A DNA stretch of 64,000 nt, from the NCBI GenBank assembly GCA_001579985.1, contig LRSR01003394.1, positions 1 to 64,000 of the forward strand, read 5' to 3'. The position numbers were made by a program, and so were the translations under genes. The notes below the pieces were generated by a model. That model was not told where the DNA came from, did no database searches, and was given only the letters and a program-made list of their open reading frames with translations. The stretch is from Hypsibius dujardini. Lineage: Eukaryota; Tardigrada; Eutardigrada; Parachela; Hypsibiidae. Within the stretch, counting starts at the first letter, position 1, and each line of letters opens with the position of its first letter. This document shows, piece after piece, positions 11,817 through 22,533 of this stretch.

Positions 11817-12717
11817 ATGTATCCAAATAATAACTTGGAGGGTTTTAAGAAGGAAAGCGGAGACCCGGTCGATATATTAGTGGAGCTTCCCCTCCAGCCG
11901 CTGCAGCCTCAAATGCGGTAAGAGAAGCACCACAGACTCACCAACAAACACACATAAATTCTCAAATTGCCAGGTTTAGCAACATGCGCCTCATTGCTTA
12001 TTTGTACATTTTTTCAGTGAATATATCGATTGCCTTAGTCATGCGCTGTACAAGCACAGTTAATCAAGTACGTGAAGATTATATAAAGCCACTCAATCAA
12101 CCAATAGAAATCGTCTTGTTTGAATTGGTTTGATCGGTGCAATCGATCAATCAACGGATCACCCTCTGCTATTCTTTCACTGAAACATTAATTCTTCAAT
12201 CAACCGATGAGATGAACCATTATTATTGTCATTCATTACTGTACTGCCGCGTTAGCTTCGCGCAACAAACACAGCATTTTCAGTATAGACTGCCCGGGCA
12301 ACAACACACGGAGTGGGGGAAAATCGCCCGGGGCGGTGCTACAGGTGCGCAAAGCTAACGCGGCATTAGAGTACTACATTTCTTCAATAGTACAATCAAT
12401 TGATGTGTCTAGCTCACCTCCTACTTTGTCAAGTTTCCGCTCGTTTTATCTTATTTATTTCTATTCTTTATGTATATATTTTATATTTATATTACTAGTG
12501 CCCACCATTGTTTAGATTTCCGCTCTTTCTGTTTTGCAGGCTAGTCTCGCCACCGCCTCCTAGTCCTCCTCGTCCTCATCTGCCACCTCCTGCTCCATCG
12601 CTTGATACGTCGTCTGCATCACCACAGCCAGTTAAATCCTTCCCCTCGTTTGCCAACCTATTTCGTCCCCGGCTGCGACGAATGGCACAGTCGACAGGAG
12701 AACCGGCAGCCGAATGA
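11817..12717 (+). CDS. possible two-exon proline-rich small protein
   Basis: Exon 11817-11917 (ATG, then MYPNNNLEGFKKESGDP.. to QPQM) ends at a GCG|GTAAGA donor. Exon 12540-12717 starts after a strong GTTTTGCAG acceptor. Joining them closes the split Arg codon and gives 92 residues with a PPPPSPPRPHLPPP stretch and a basic RPRLRR segment near the C-terminus. I do not recognise it. Proline-rich regions of this kind are often SH3/WW ligands, but nothing else supports that. The intron contains a hairpin MITE. The exact frame closure favours a real gene, but low-complexity coding sequence can mimic this, and upstream non-coding exons are unknown. Confidence 0.4.
12239..12371. mobile_element. TA-flanked hairpin MITE (family 1)
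   Basis: Terminal inverted repeats of about 26 bp (left CTGTACTGCCGCGTTAGC, right its near-complement) enclose a GC-rich core that itself folds (GCCCGGGC / CGCCCGGGGCG). TA lies immediately outside both ends, the target duplication of Tc1/mariner-type elements. The ends resemble those of 22250-22394. Confidence 0.75.
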
Positions 12718-12784
12718 GGCCAACTTGCAGTCTTCCCGTCCGTTGCGACGGATAGAGCCCGTCAAGTGCGCTGCAAAATATTCT

Positions 12785-12970
12785 GCAATCGGTCTGTATG
12801 TCTGTATTTGTGTCTGTCTGTTTGTCCGTTTCTCTATCTGTCTCTCAGTCTGTGTGGCTATGTGTATGCGTGTCTTTCTATTTGTCTATCTGTCTGTCGG
12901 TCTGTCTGTGTCTATCTGTGTCTATCTGTATGAGCCTACCTTCGTGTCTTCGTCTGTCTGCCTGTCTGTA
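12785..12970. repeat. TCTG/TCTA microsatellite
   Basis: Imperfect TCTG units with TCTA and TTTG variants just downstream of the proline-rich gene. Confidence 0.85.
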
Positions 12971-15366
12971 CACTATATCATTACCTATGTATTCTTCTAC
13001 ATGTTTTATAGCTTCAGCTGTAATGTTCTCTTTCTTTCGATTTTGTAGTTTGATGGGAGAGCGATGAATCAAGCGAATTACCCGTAAATGTTACATTCCG
13101 GCCTGTGCTCTTTTACTTGTCTTCTCTGCCCGGGCTGGATGACGACGACCAAGGGGATGACGAAATCATTCTTCTGAATGAATCTGTAGTTTCTCAGATG
13201 GATGCTTTCCACTTGTGCTAAGCCAATTCCATGGGCGTACATCCATTTGCGGTTTGGTAAAGTGAGTTGACATTGCAGAAGGAATCCCGCTAGAAGCATA
13301 CCTTTCCCACAAGGTGGTGTAAGTGAAGTGGCTGTCGCTCCACGCCAGCCGCCGGCAACTCTTAGCGACCCACACTTCTTCATTTACTTCAGATAATTTA
13401 ATATCTAGCTTCATTCACCAAAACATGACCTGTATTTTTACGATCAACATCCCAGTAAATAATTAAATTGCTCTTGAAAGTTTCTATTGGTTTATGAGGT
13501 CCTTTCGAAATGGCCATTTCGTAATATTGTTTACAAGGTGTCCAAATTAATGGTTTTGTTTCTTTATTTCGACCAAAAAAAGGAAACAGTCCGAAAAATG
13601 TCTAAGTTGATATTTTGATTTTGACATCCGTTATATGACTGTGCTAGATATGGACCCCTGCTCCCCGTTGTGACGCCTTCCCCGTTTACTGCCTGGCCAA
13701 ATGGAATCCTACGGGGACACAGCTGGCCAACAAAAGTCAAGTAAACCGCCGGAAAATTCTTTTGTTGATTAAGTTTAATCATTTAATTAAACAGTATATT
13801 TTCAGTTTACAAAAAGACCGTATAAAAATTGTTCAATCGTGCAAAACTCTTCATTCGCATTTTCCCCTTACTTTTCCGTCATATTTTAACCGCATACAGT
13901 TTACTCAAAAAACAATTGCGCAATTTCCCATTAAAAAATGAAAGCTTTATTTTCGTAGGGATAAGGCGGGAAAAGTAGAATTACGTAAGCAAGCACATAG
14001 TTTTGACTGGAACTCAACTAAAACGATCTTACTTCCGGACACAAATGATAATACAAATATAATTGAGTATAAAGTAAAGTAAAGTAATAGTGTATAATAC
14101 AAATGATTATTATTGAGTTTTAGTTGTCTAAAAAACTAACTAGTTAGTTGCCTGATGTTAATGTTAATTTTCCTAGGAAGGAGGTTTTATCGGGCCAAGA
14201 CGTGGAGTTACGGAAGGGGACCGGGGCCGATGGTCTGTCGGGAGTGTGTCTGGAGTGTTATTTTTCTTTTTATCAAAATGTTTATTCTATGTAGAGTCAC
14301 AAAAATTGAAATGGATATTTAAGAGCATATTTTATTTAAGATCAATAAATTTTACTTTAAATTTTAGGATATTTTGCCGCTGTATCTAAATATATTTCAT
14401 ATTTTATTTAGATTGAGAGACGTTATTTAAAGAATACGACAGCACCTTATTATGTGCCGGTTTTGTGCTCTTGGTAAGCATAGCATATTTTCCCTGCATC
14501 CACAGTGCAATCGTCACAACTTGGACCTGGCCAACAAGGCCCAAGAGATAGAGAAGCCCACCCCACCACTGGCCGCAGTGCTTGCACGTCTTCATCCACG
14601 CGTCAAAACAAAATACTGCTGGAGATTGTTCGTTTACCGGAGGACGAAGACCGTCTCCAACGTGTCCGCTTCAACTGCAGCGCTCGCTGGAGCGACGAGG
14701 TACTGGGCTTGGCCTGCGAAGTGGAAGCCTTTTCCGGCCCCGGGACCGCTGCCTATCCCACCTTGACGTGGAAATTCCCCTTAGGGAACATCCATTAATG
14801 ACATCAGTATTGGTTAGGGGGTGGGGTGCAAAAAATACCTGACGAACTCTGACGGGACGGGATGGGGGTAGGCCGGCGTCCTGACGTCAGCTTTCGGGAA
14901 CCCAGTAGGCTTAGAAATGATCAATTTTGAAATTTGTTTTAGCATTACATATCTCTTGAAAATGCCCGCAAGCTCTGTGAAGATAAGGATTTCAACTAAT
15001 TTAGTGAAATTCGATTGGAGAGCTATGTGCGTGCTGTTCAGCAAACATTTTCACAGAAACCGAGCACGTCGTATCAGCTGTTCATCAATGCCTTCGTTAG
15101 TTCTTGCCCCGAAATTGCCAAACGAGAGAGCTATCGGCGCGCGAACGAGAACTGGTGAAGGACCAGCCCGATTTGGAGTGATAAAGACCCATTTCACATT
15201 TTTTCTGTAATGGAAGGGGTCTACGGTTTCTGACGTCATATACTGAAGATCTACGGGGTGTTACAAAAATTCTGACGAACTCTGACGTTAGATGGGAGGG
15301 TGTTGGGTCACCTAATAAAAATGATTGACGTCTTTAACGGATGTTCCCTTACCGCACACCCAGCGG
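12971..15366. other. no confirmed gene; a few unassigned ORFs and repeated words
   Basis: Overlapping minus ORFs at 13078-13414 and GC-rich plus ORFs in all three frames at 14450-14840 have no recognised domain and no joinable exons. The phrase CTGACGAACTCTGACG occurs at about 14839 and again at about 15271, with similar GGGGTG..CAAAAA sequence before it, so an old repeat may span 14.80-15.35 kb. Confidence 0.3.
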
Positions 15367-15580
15367 CTGCTGCAATATCGGGTTGCCCTCTGGGCTCATC
15401 CTTCTCACAAGAGTCCTCCGACTCTTGCTATTCAAATACACAATTTGCGTCAAACGAGCGTTTAATTGTTGCGCTGCTGTAATATCAGGTCGCCCTCTGG
15501 GGTGAGCCTCCTCACGAGAGTCCCCTGACCTGCTCTTCAAATACACAATTTGCGTCAAACGAGCGATTAATTGTTCCCAA
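15367..15580. repeat. tandem duplication, two 107 bp units
   Basis: Unit 1 starts at 15367 (CTGCTGCAATATCGGG) and unit 2 at 15474 (CTGCTGTAATATCAGG). Both run through the shared sequence ATACACAATTTGCGTCAAAC. The units differ mainly in their middles. Confidence 0.8.
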
Positions 15581-15689
15581 TCCAAGTCCCGGTAATGCTT
15601 TTCTGTCGTGAAAAAAATGACGTCGTGTGAGTTGTATTTTGTTGGTAGTAATTGCCTTCGTGAAAGGTTCAACGTTGAGACACGGATTA

Positions 15690-16030
15690 CACACATGGCC
15701 ACAATTTTGGGTGGTCTGAGTTTGAGCCATCAGGGTGGTTTCACTTTGAGCCAACAGGGTGGTCTGAGTTCGAGCCACTCTTGGCTAGAGCTTGCCATTG
15801 CTTTCTCCTGAATCTTTGATTTAATGCCCGGCCCAGCGGACAAATTAGATTGAGCAAGCTGCTCTAAATTCCGGCAAAATATACAAGTTCCATCAATCGA
15901 TCGTTCATATGAGTGAAGGCTGTATAGTCAGCTGTGGTCAAGAGCGCGTACGCGCGGTGACTTAATTCGACTCGAACTCGGACCACCCTTTTTGACTTAA
16001 ATTCTGCCACCCAAAATTGTGGCCATGTAT
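15690..16030. repeat. inverted repeat enclosing a 24 bp minisatellite
   Basis: ACATGGCCACAATTTTGGG near 15693 is matched by its reverse complement near 16007-16027. Inside the left arm are three copies of a 24 bp unit (GGTGGTCTGAGTTTGAGCCA type). A related unit in the opposite orientation is at about 15965-15990. This is probably a decayed foldback element. Confidence 0.6.
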
Positions 16031-16349
16031 GTAGGTAGGTTGCAACATTGACCGTCTTTGTGGCATGACGAGAAAGATATGATGAAAATGAGTGGAGTCA
16101 TCTTCTCTGGTGTCGGAGATAGTATGCGTTGCAAATTGCAACATTCGCGACGTTTTAGAGAAGAAGGACTAAGTTCCAGAGAAGAGTACTGACCGTGAAC
16201 TTACTGCCAGCATCACAAGGGTCAAACGTGGCCCAGATGTATTGCTGATATAGGAGGGAAACCACCCAACAATACCGGTACCTCGCCTACAGGTGTTATA
16301 TGTCAATCAAGAACCGAAAATTGGACATTGACAAGGCCGGCTGGAATGA

Positions 16350-16577
16350 ATTGATGACAAAACTAAAGTAGATATTTTAGCTATTACTCGGGTTTAGTTT
16401 TTTTAAGTTGATTAAAAAAACCGACACTAAAAGCTTTAGTTGCTAAAAATTAGCTGGGAAAAACTTCAAAACGACTAGATGGTTACTAAAAAGACCCAAC
16501 TAAAAAAATCATTAGTAATTTTTTTTGGACTAAATAAAACAGAATAGTTAACTAAATTGTTTTGCCATTCCTACTGA
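16350..16577. repeat. AT-rich hAT-like MITE (R2)
   Basis: Ends GATGACAAAAC..GTTTTGCCATTCC surround a core of AACTAAAA/TTTTAGT words. Homologous to R3 (21678-21922), and it shares its ends with R4 (24548-24850). Confidence 0.55.
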
Positions 16578-17080
16578 AAAGAATAATCCGACCGCCATTT
16601 GTTGTGGTGTTTTCTTTTGAAAGTTTAATTATCAGCTGTGCCAGAAAAAGAGGATACACATCTTGCCTCTAGTTTTTCTCTTCCAATGCCTCTGACAACA
16701 TCTTTGCGTTTTTTATTCCTCACGTACCAATCCAGAGTGACTGTACAGCATACCTCATCGAGATAATTTTACAAAGCGAAAATGTCTAGTTTAAAAGAAA
16801 ACTGCATGTTTCTACCGATATACAAAGACATACGCAGAACACACCGGCAATTCCGTTGAGGACTTGGGAGAGAAAACAGATGGACACATTTGGGAACTGA
16901 AGGTTGGCTTCCACTTTAATAGACGACTCAGCAAACTCAATGCCTGCAAACTCAATATCAATATCGCGCTAAAAAGCGACAATTGGAGGGAGGCAGGACC
17001 ATATTTAACCGCAAATATCCCATCCGTCCTCTCAGCTTCGTTCGAGACAAGTCGTCTTTAAAGAACACACACGACCAAAA

Positions 17081-18674
17081 ATGGACCCCAATCCGGCTTT
17101 CCTACAGACTCGTGTCCTGAAATTGTTCGGTTTCTTCCCATTATCCCTTGACCGGAAGTCAGGCGGACTACATGGTAGTCGTTGTGTCCTCCAGTCATTC
17201 CTCACCTGTCTGGGTGCCTGCCTCCTTCTAGGCAACTGCGCCTGCTGTTGCCTGCAGTTTGTTTGGACCGTCGCCATCCTCCTTATCGAAAACGGCGGAA
17301 ATTTCCTCCTCAAACTCTTCGTCATTCTACCCTTGCTGACCGATTCTGCACGACCCTTTCTCGTTCTCTTCATTGTCTTCACTCAACGGCGCCGCCTACA
17401 GACGTTCTACAGAAAAATTGCCGATTTTGTCACCACTGCCTTTCCTGACTTGATTGTGCGGCGACGTCTGCTCCGACGATGGCGACTTTATTCTGTCTGC
17501 CTCTTTGTGGTGACCCAAACGCTCCAGCAGGGTACCTTTCTTTGGAGTCAGCAGGTGGTCTACTCAATCTCCCCGTCGATGAACTTCACTACCGACAACG
17601 CCCTGTCGCCGTTCCAGACAAAACTCACCGTTTGGAAGATGTCCCTAATTTGGTTCCTCTTTCCGATTACTAATTTCATCCTCTCACAGCAGGTGATGGT
17701 GTTGGTGATGGTATTGAGTCTGGCCTTGTCTGAATCCCTGCACTCTCTGAATAGTACCATCAAAGCAGCCAAGGAAGACTGTTTAGTGGTGTTTGGAAAG
17801 AACTGGAACGATTTCACCGAGGAGCTGACCGGGTGGAAGAAGCGTAACTGGGATGCACTTGCGTTTTGCGAACTGTTGAATGATCATTTCAGTATGATTC
17901 TATTTATCATATATGGGTTGAATTTCGCAACGATTCTGGGATATGCGGCTAACATTGTCGTGAACCTACGACCGGCATGGGATTCGTATCTTTTTTACGG
18001 ATTGGCCTGCTTGGAATACAGTCTGTTCAATACGGTGTTGTTCATTCCTCTCGTGCGAGTTTATGAAGAGGTATGTATGTGTTTGTGTCTGTGTCTGTAT
18101 CTGTGTCTATGTCTATGCAGTGTTTAAGTCATATACTCTATGTCTATTGATGGTTATCTTGTCATTTAGAGTCTAGAAGTCAGCTCTAACATGCAGCAGC
18201 TGATCAACTCTTCTGAAGAATACCTCCAGGACACCAAACAAGTAGGCAGCTATCGCATCACATCTAGATCACCTGTCAGTCCATATTGCGGTTGTTTAAA
18301 CCAAGTGTTTTGTGGTTGTGTTCTTGCCATGTTAACACAGGGCCGTGTTCTCTTGGGTTCGATGATACAGTTTGAGTCGGCAAGCCGGCATCGTGTTTGC
18401 TTGTTCAGTGGCGCCAAGCTGCTCTACTTCTCCCGGGGATTCATTGTTGGCGTAAGCGGCACTGATCAATTTCATGAATATCTTAAAAGTGCTGACGAAG
18501 CTGTTTTGTTTAATATTTCGATCATTTCAGACGTGTACACTGGCGCTGTCCCTGTTCGTCGTAGCGAAGGAGATGTTGGACTCAGAATTGCGCGGGAACT
18601 CTAACGCCGGTAGTCATGTGATCAACTCCATTTATCAGGCTTCAGTTATAGCTAAGAGCAATAGCACGCTTTGA
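17081..18674 (+). CDS. gustatory-receptor-like 7TM protein, copy A
   Basis: Exons 17081-18070, 18170-18241, 18341-18451 and 18531-18674 join in phase (all phase 0) to 438 residues. One large exon with most membrane segments, then three small exons ending in the last TM, is the layout of insect-type gustatory receptors. The C-terminal part (FSGAKLLYFSRGFIVG then TCTLALSLFVVAKEML) matches their TM7 region in form, though not the exact TYxxVLxQ signature. Such proteins are N-in, multimeric, ligand-gated cation channels used in chemosensation. Intron 1 opens with GTATGTATGTGT and is a TGTCTG-like microsatellite, so a naive reading frame runs on into it. It differs from copy B at about nine residues, mostly in exons 2-4. 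Ligand unknown. Confidence 0.8.
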
Positions 18675-18977
18675 TATATGACAGTCGCATAGAAATGACT
18701 TGATATCAGTTGTCATCGAATATAAAACGAAACATTTATCACGGTCGACATTATTTTTAAAACGAAATAAAAAGAGGAAAGAAAATGGTTGAAAGTAAAT
18801 AAGCCCACAACACAAGCAGTCTTATGAATTAGGCACCAATCAAGTAAGTGCGCTCCTGGCCAAACACCCGGTCCAAACCTTCGAATGGTCTTATCTTACT
18901 GCCTAAACTACACATTGTAAGCATATATATATTTCGTTGCCCTAGGACTAAATAACGACCGGACACGTCGTTCCTCT

Positions 18978-18999
18978 CGAAACGAAGTGCTTCGTTTCG
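18978..18999. repeat. perfect 10 bp palindromic hairpin
   Basis: CGAAACGAAG, TG, CTTCGTTTCG: a perfect stem with a 2-base loop, just past the stop of the Ly6-type frame of unit A. It is absent from unit B, whose homology begins further right. Function unknown. Confidence 0.6.
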
Positions 19000-19032
19000 T
19001 AAATCTTTCCGTTATTGCGACATATACCTCGT

Positions 19033-19481
19033 TTAGTCCTTCGTTTCGATTCTAAGCTGCATAAAGGTTTCTTTTTTACAGCAAGCACAACCTCCGTAAA
19101 GTTGGCTGTTACATCCGTTTGTTTGGCAGTTGCATAGATGGGTAGTCGTATTGCCGGTGATGGGAAAGAGCTTGTATTCCTTCTCACCGACCTGGAAAGA
19201 GCCGCGAAATCTCCCACAGTCGCGTGTTATTGCCGTAACTCCTGCAACACACTTCTCACTTTGTTAGTTGCTGCTGTACATTTTTCTTTAGCCATCAAAG
19301 TCATAGCAAAGAAGCTATCAAGTGCCAAGCTTCTCATCATCCGCTTGCTGCACAGAAGAGGGCATGGTAATCGCTGATGGTGAACCCACAATCGGACAGG
19401 GAAATGAGTTCGGGGGTTTGAGAGGTCTCCTCCATTTCAGGCACCGGTGCACAGACCAGGCAACGGAGCGCCGTAATGCCT
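19033..19481 (-). CDS. Ly6/uPAR three-finger domain locus (unit A), partial model
   Basis: Two in-frame coding blocks on the minus strand look like one Ly6 domain. Block 19349-19481 reads ALRCLVCAP..SDCGFTISDYHALFCA. Block 19033-19254 reads KCVAG..RDCGRFRG..HLCNCQTNGCNSQ and then runs to a TAA. The CxxC start, spaced Cys pairs and terminal C-C-x4-CN pattern are typical of Ly6 proteins, which are secreted or GPI-anchored modulators of receptors. The splice between blocks is uncertain: the best phase-0 solution is a GC donor (GCA|GCAAGC) with an AG at 19255-19256. The signal-peptide exon was not found, and the tail lacks an obvious GPI signal. It may be a live gene or a recent relic. Confidence 0.45.
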
Positions 19482-20112
19482 CTCGAATGGGAACAATTAC
19501 ACAAATGATAAGCAAATTTTATCTTTTCTGAAGATCAGATGTGTAGAGCTTCTTTTCTTTGTAAGTTTATTTCGTAAAAAAGAATCATCAGACTCTCCCG
19601 TCATAATGCATTCATTACTAATTAAAAATATTGTCATTTATAATAACGTTATATTAGCATGAATTCTAATTTCGAAGCGAACTGGTTTGGCCTTCCTGAC
19701 CGACAATAAAATGCCAAAATTATTGACAACCATAAATACTGTAATCAAAACTTACTAGTAATTATAAATAAGTCGACGCTCGACCCAAGCACATTTTTTA
19801 CCCCCCCCCCACCAATTACCCTTTTCAGTCAGTAATCGAACCCTTTTCGCGTTCGTCATTCGATGAAGTGGATTGGGTGAGATGAGATTGACGATTTTCT
19901 TCATGAACTTGTGCTGGATGTGCAAGTAGAAGAAATAAGCTTGCCTGTTGCAACAAAACTAGCGAAGAATAATAGGTGACAGAAACTGGCATGAATAATT
20001 TTGCAAGAACTATCAGATGTTCAGTATTGCCCCAAAAATGGATTGTATGTTAAAAATGATCCCCAAACATCAACACATCGCACGGACAAAAATTTTACAG
20101 TTAGACGTTTAT

Positions 20113-21628
20113 ACAGTCAGCCCCAAGACAAAGGGTCTGTTCGGAGCCAACCCATAACTTCAAGTCTTATTCTTAACTTTAAGTTAAGGTAGCGTTAACG
20201 TATGGCGCTTGATTTGTGTGTTCGGCGACCAACCAGGGATTATTTTAGTGTGTGACATTACGCAAAACGTGTGAGATTAAAACGATTTGTGTGCGATTAA
20301 ATGGCCGTAATGTGACACATTTTTTTGGAATTCCTATTGCAGTTCCCAGGATCTTCAACTAAAAGTGTTCAGTTTCTTAACATTCCTAGTTTTCGTATGC
20401 TAGATTCAGTGATGAAAACGAGGGCAAGCGCGCGAAGCGCGAGCTTAAAAAATTCTGACCGGGTTTGTGTTACATTAGAAATCCCCTTAAAATAATCCCT
20501 GCGACCAACCATATCAAAAAATTAAATTATCAGCTAATCTTAAAGATCTTAAAATACAGGTTCGTAAACTAATCAATTATAAAAATATAATGAATTCTAA
20601 AATAAAATCATTTTGAAGATCAAATTGATTGCGGATCTGGCCTGGATAGTGCGCAAACTGCAAGTACGAACAACAATAATAAAGCGAAAAATCGAGCCAT
20701 TGATTGATTGATTACGTATACATCTGATTCAAGTGAGAAACTAATGCTTGATTGATTGTTTGATGTACAATAGATTAAATTCCAAATTAGCTTCTGAATG
20801 TCTCGAAATCATTAGTATTCCTCTGCCTCGAATGATTATTCTGAATCCAAATATAAAATCCACTCCGAACAGACCCTAAACTCTGTTTGCACAACATACT
20901 GTAGACTTTTTGCGCATAGAGAGATGAGGTGCGACAGGTGTACCAATAGAATGTCTTCTATATTAAGAGATGCAGGTAATTGAGCCGAGTGGCCCACCAT
21001 AAATTGGCTATCTCGCGGTCTCGAAAAACTAATAGTAATTTACCTGTGTATAGGACTTCATTAACTGATGACTTGACCGCAGGGAAACTGCCCAAAATAG
21101 CCGATATTCGTTTTCTTATCAGCAGTTTTTGCAGCTATTCATGACTGCTTTTTCTGCCGTTGCTATTGCTTTGATTGGCTTGATTTAGGAAAAGTTGTTT
21201 TCAAAATAGTTAAAGGAAGGCGAATTCATCCTGAAGTAGCAATGGCAGTTCGTACCGTATAATTCCATACTTGCACAGATTGATAAAGTTTTGCAGGATT
21301 CCGGGTTTCGATCGGGATATTGAGCTTTAACGTTTTAAATTCTAGTTACTAACTCTGTTTTTCAAAATGTCTGTTATGTTTAAATTTCCCGGTTCCGAAG
21401 TTTTTTTTTTCTCATGGTTTGAATTTTTCAAATTTTTATTTCTGTGATTTTACTTTTTTATTGCTTGCTTGCTCGCTTTTTGATTCGAAATATATTGCAT
21501 GATTATGCATTACGTGTACACTGCATGTCCTGATTGGTCGTACAGAAACGGTGCAATTTAGGGCGGAGTTTCCGGTCAGTTTGAACAGTAAAAGTCACGT
21601 GATCAGAGTTTTTCTTGGGGCTGACTGT
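20113..21628. mobile_element. 1.5 kb element with short terminal inverted repeats
   Basis: ACAGTCAGCCCCAAG at the left end is mirrored by CTTGGGGCTGACTGT at the right end. TTTAT-like sequence flanks both ends. The interior has no transposase-like ORF, so it looks non-autonomous. It lies between the two GRL duplication units. Confidence 0.55.
20133..20876. mobile_element. 744 bp element with GGGTCTGTTCGGAG inverted ends, nested in the previous one
   Basis: GGGTCTGTTCGGAG at 20133 and CTCCGAACAGACCC ending at 20876 are exact reverse complements. No coding capacity. It begins only 20 bp inside the outer element, so either it inserted near the outer end or the two pairs of ends belong to one compound element. 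Confidence 0.5.
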
Positions 21629-21677
21629 TTATGTTTATCAAAAACTGAAAATGTGAAATTGACAAGGCTTGCTGAAA

Positions 21678-21922
21678 TTTATTGATGGCAAAACTAAACT
21701 AGATATTTTAGTTAATAATTGTTCGGGTTTAATTTTTTCAAGTTGACTAAAAAACCTAAACTAAAAGTTTTAGTTGTTAAAAATTAACCGGGAAAAACTT
21801 AAAAAAAGACTGAAAGTTATGGTTACTAAAAATACTCAACTAAAAATCTTTATTATTAATTATGTGTGGATTAAATAAAACTGATTAGCTAATTAACTTT
21901 AGTTTGTTTTGCCATTCCTACT
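21678..21922. repeat. AT-rich hAT-like MITE (R3)
   Basis: Ends GATGGCAAAACTAAAC and GTTTTGCCATTCCTAC. It is the duplicate of R2 and clearly more diverged from it than the GRL first exons are from each other. Confidence 0.55.
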
Positions 21923-22249
21923 GAAAAGTATAATTCGATCGTCATTTGTTGTGGTGTTTTCTTTTGAAAGTTTAATTATCAGCTGTACCAGAAAAAGAGG
22001 ATCCATATCTTGCCATTTTCGTTCCCATTGCCTCCGACAGTCTTTTTGCTTTTTTTCAAGAAAAGAAAGTTTAAAAGAAAAAGAAAAAAATATGTTTCCA
22101 CCGACATATAGAGACATACGCCAACGCACCGGCAATTCCGTCGAGGACTTGCGAGAGAAAATAGATGGATACATTTGGGAGCTGAGGGTTAGCATCCACT
22201 TTAATGATCTAGTCAGCAAAACGTAATGCCTGCAAGCTCAATATCAATA

Positions 22250-22394
22250 CTGTACTCACGATATGGCTTCGTGCACTGCAAGAGCATTACTTCGTTATCC
22301 TGGCCCGGAGTGCACGTAAGCTCGTGCACGAATCTATTGGTCTAAGTTTACGGTGGGTCTATTTCTACTGCGCGAAGCTATCGCGTGAGTGCAG
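22250..22394. mobile_element. TA-flanked hairpin MITE with a visible empty site in unit A
   Basis: Inverted ends CTGTACTCACG.. and ..CGTGAGTGCAG bound 145 bp, with TA on each side. The paralogous place in unit A (about 16960) reads ATCAATATCGCG without the element and with a single TA, which proves insertion and target duplication. The ends resemble the MITE at 12239-12371. Confidence 0.88.
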
Positions 22395-22533
22395 TATCGC
22401 GCTAAAAATCAACAACTGGAGCAAAGCGGACAGGAGTGGAGCGAGGCAAAACCACATTTAACCGCAAATATCCCATCCGTCCTCTCAGCTTCGTTCGAGA
22501 CAAGTCGTCTTTAAAGAACACACACGACCAAAA

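Larger units (their letters stand above)
16325..19675. repeat. segmental duplication unit A (partner: 21655-26485)
   Basis: It can be aligned along its length with 21655-24260 and then 25900-26485. It carries GRL gene A and a Ly6-type locus. Unit B contains extra inserts (22250-22394 and about 24260-25900). Confidence 0.85.
19676..22249. other. spacer between duplication units; no gene
   Basis: It holds a poly-C run at about 19800, the nested inverted-repeat elements at 20113-21628, and the hAT-like repeat R3. No coding region is supported. Confidence 0.5.

Noticed and set aside
13078-13414. Two overlapping minus ORFs with a possible GTATGC donor
   Set aside because: No acceptor joins the two frames sensibly and no domain is recognised.
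14452-14842. Long open frames in all three plus frames
   Set aside because: Explained by GC-rich composition; no frame carries a recognisable domain or exon boundaries.
17032-17382. Arg-rich 116-residue minus ORF, repeated at 22485-22835
   Set aside because: It is antisense to GRL exon 1 and is conserved only because the two GRL copies are nearly identical.
19318-19515. 65-residue minus ORF seen in both duplication units (also 26119-26316)
   Set aside because: It is a shadow frame of the Ly6-type block; the Cys pattern lies in the other frame.
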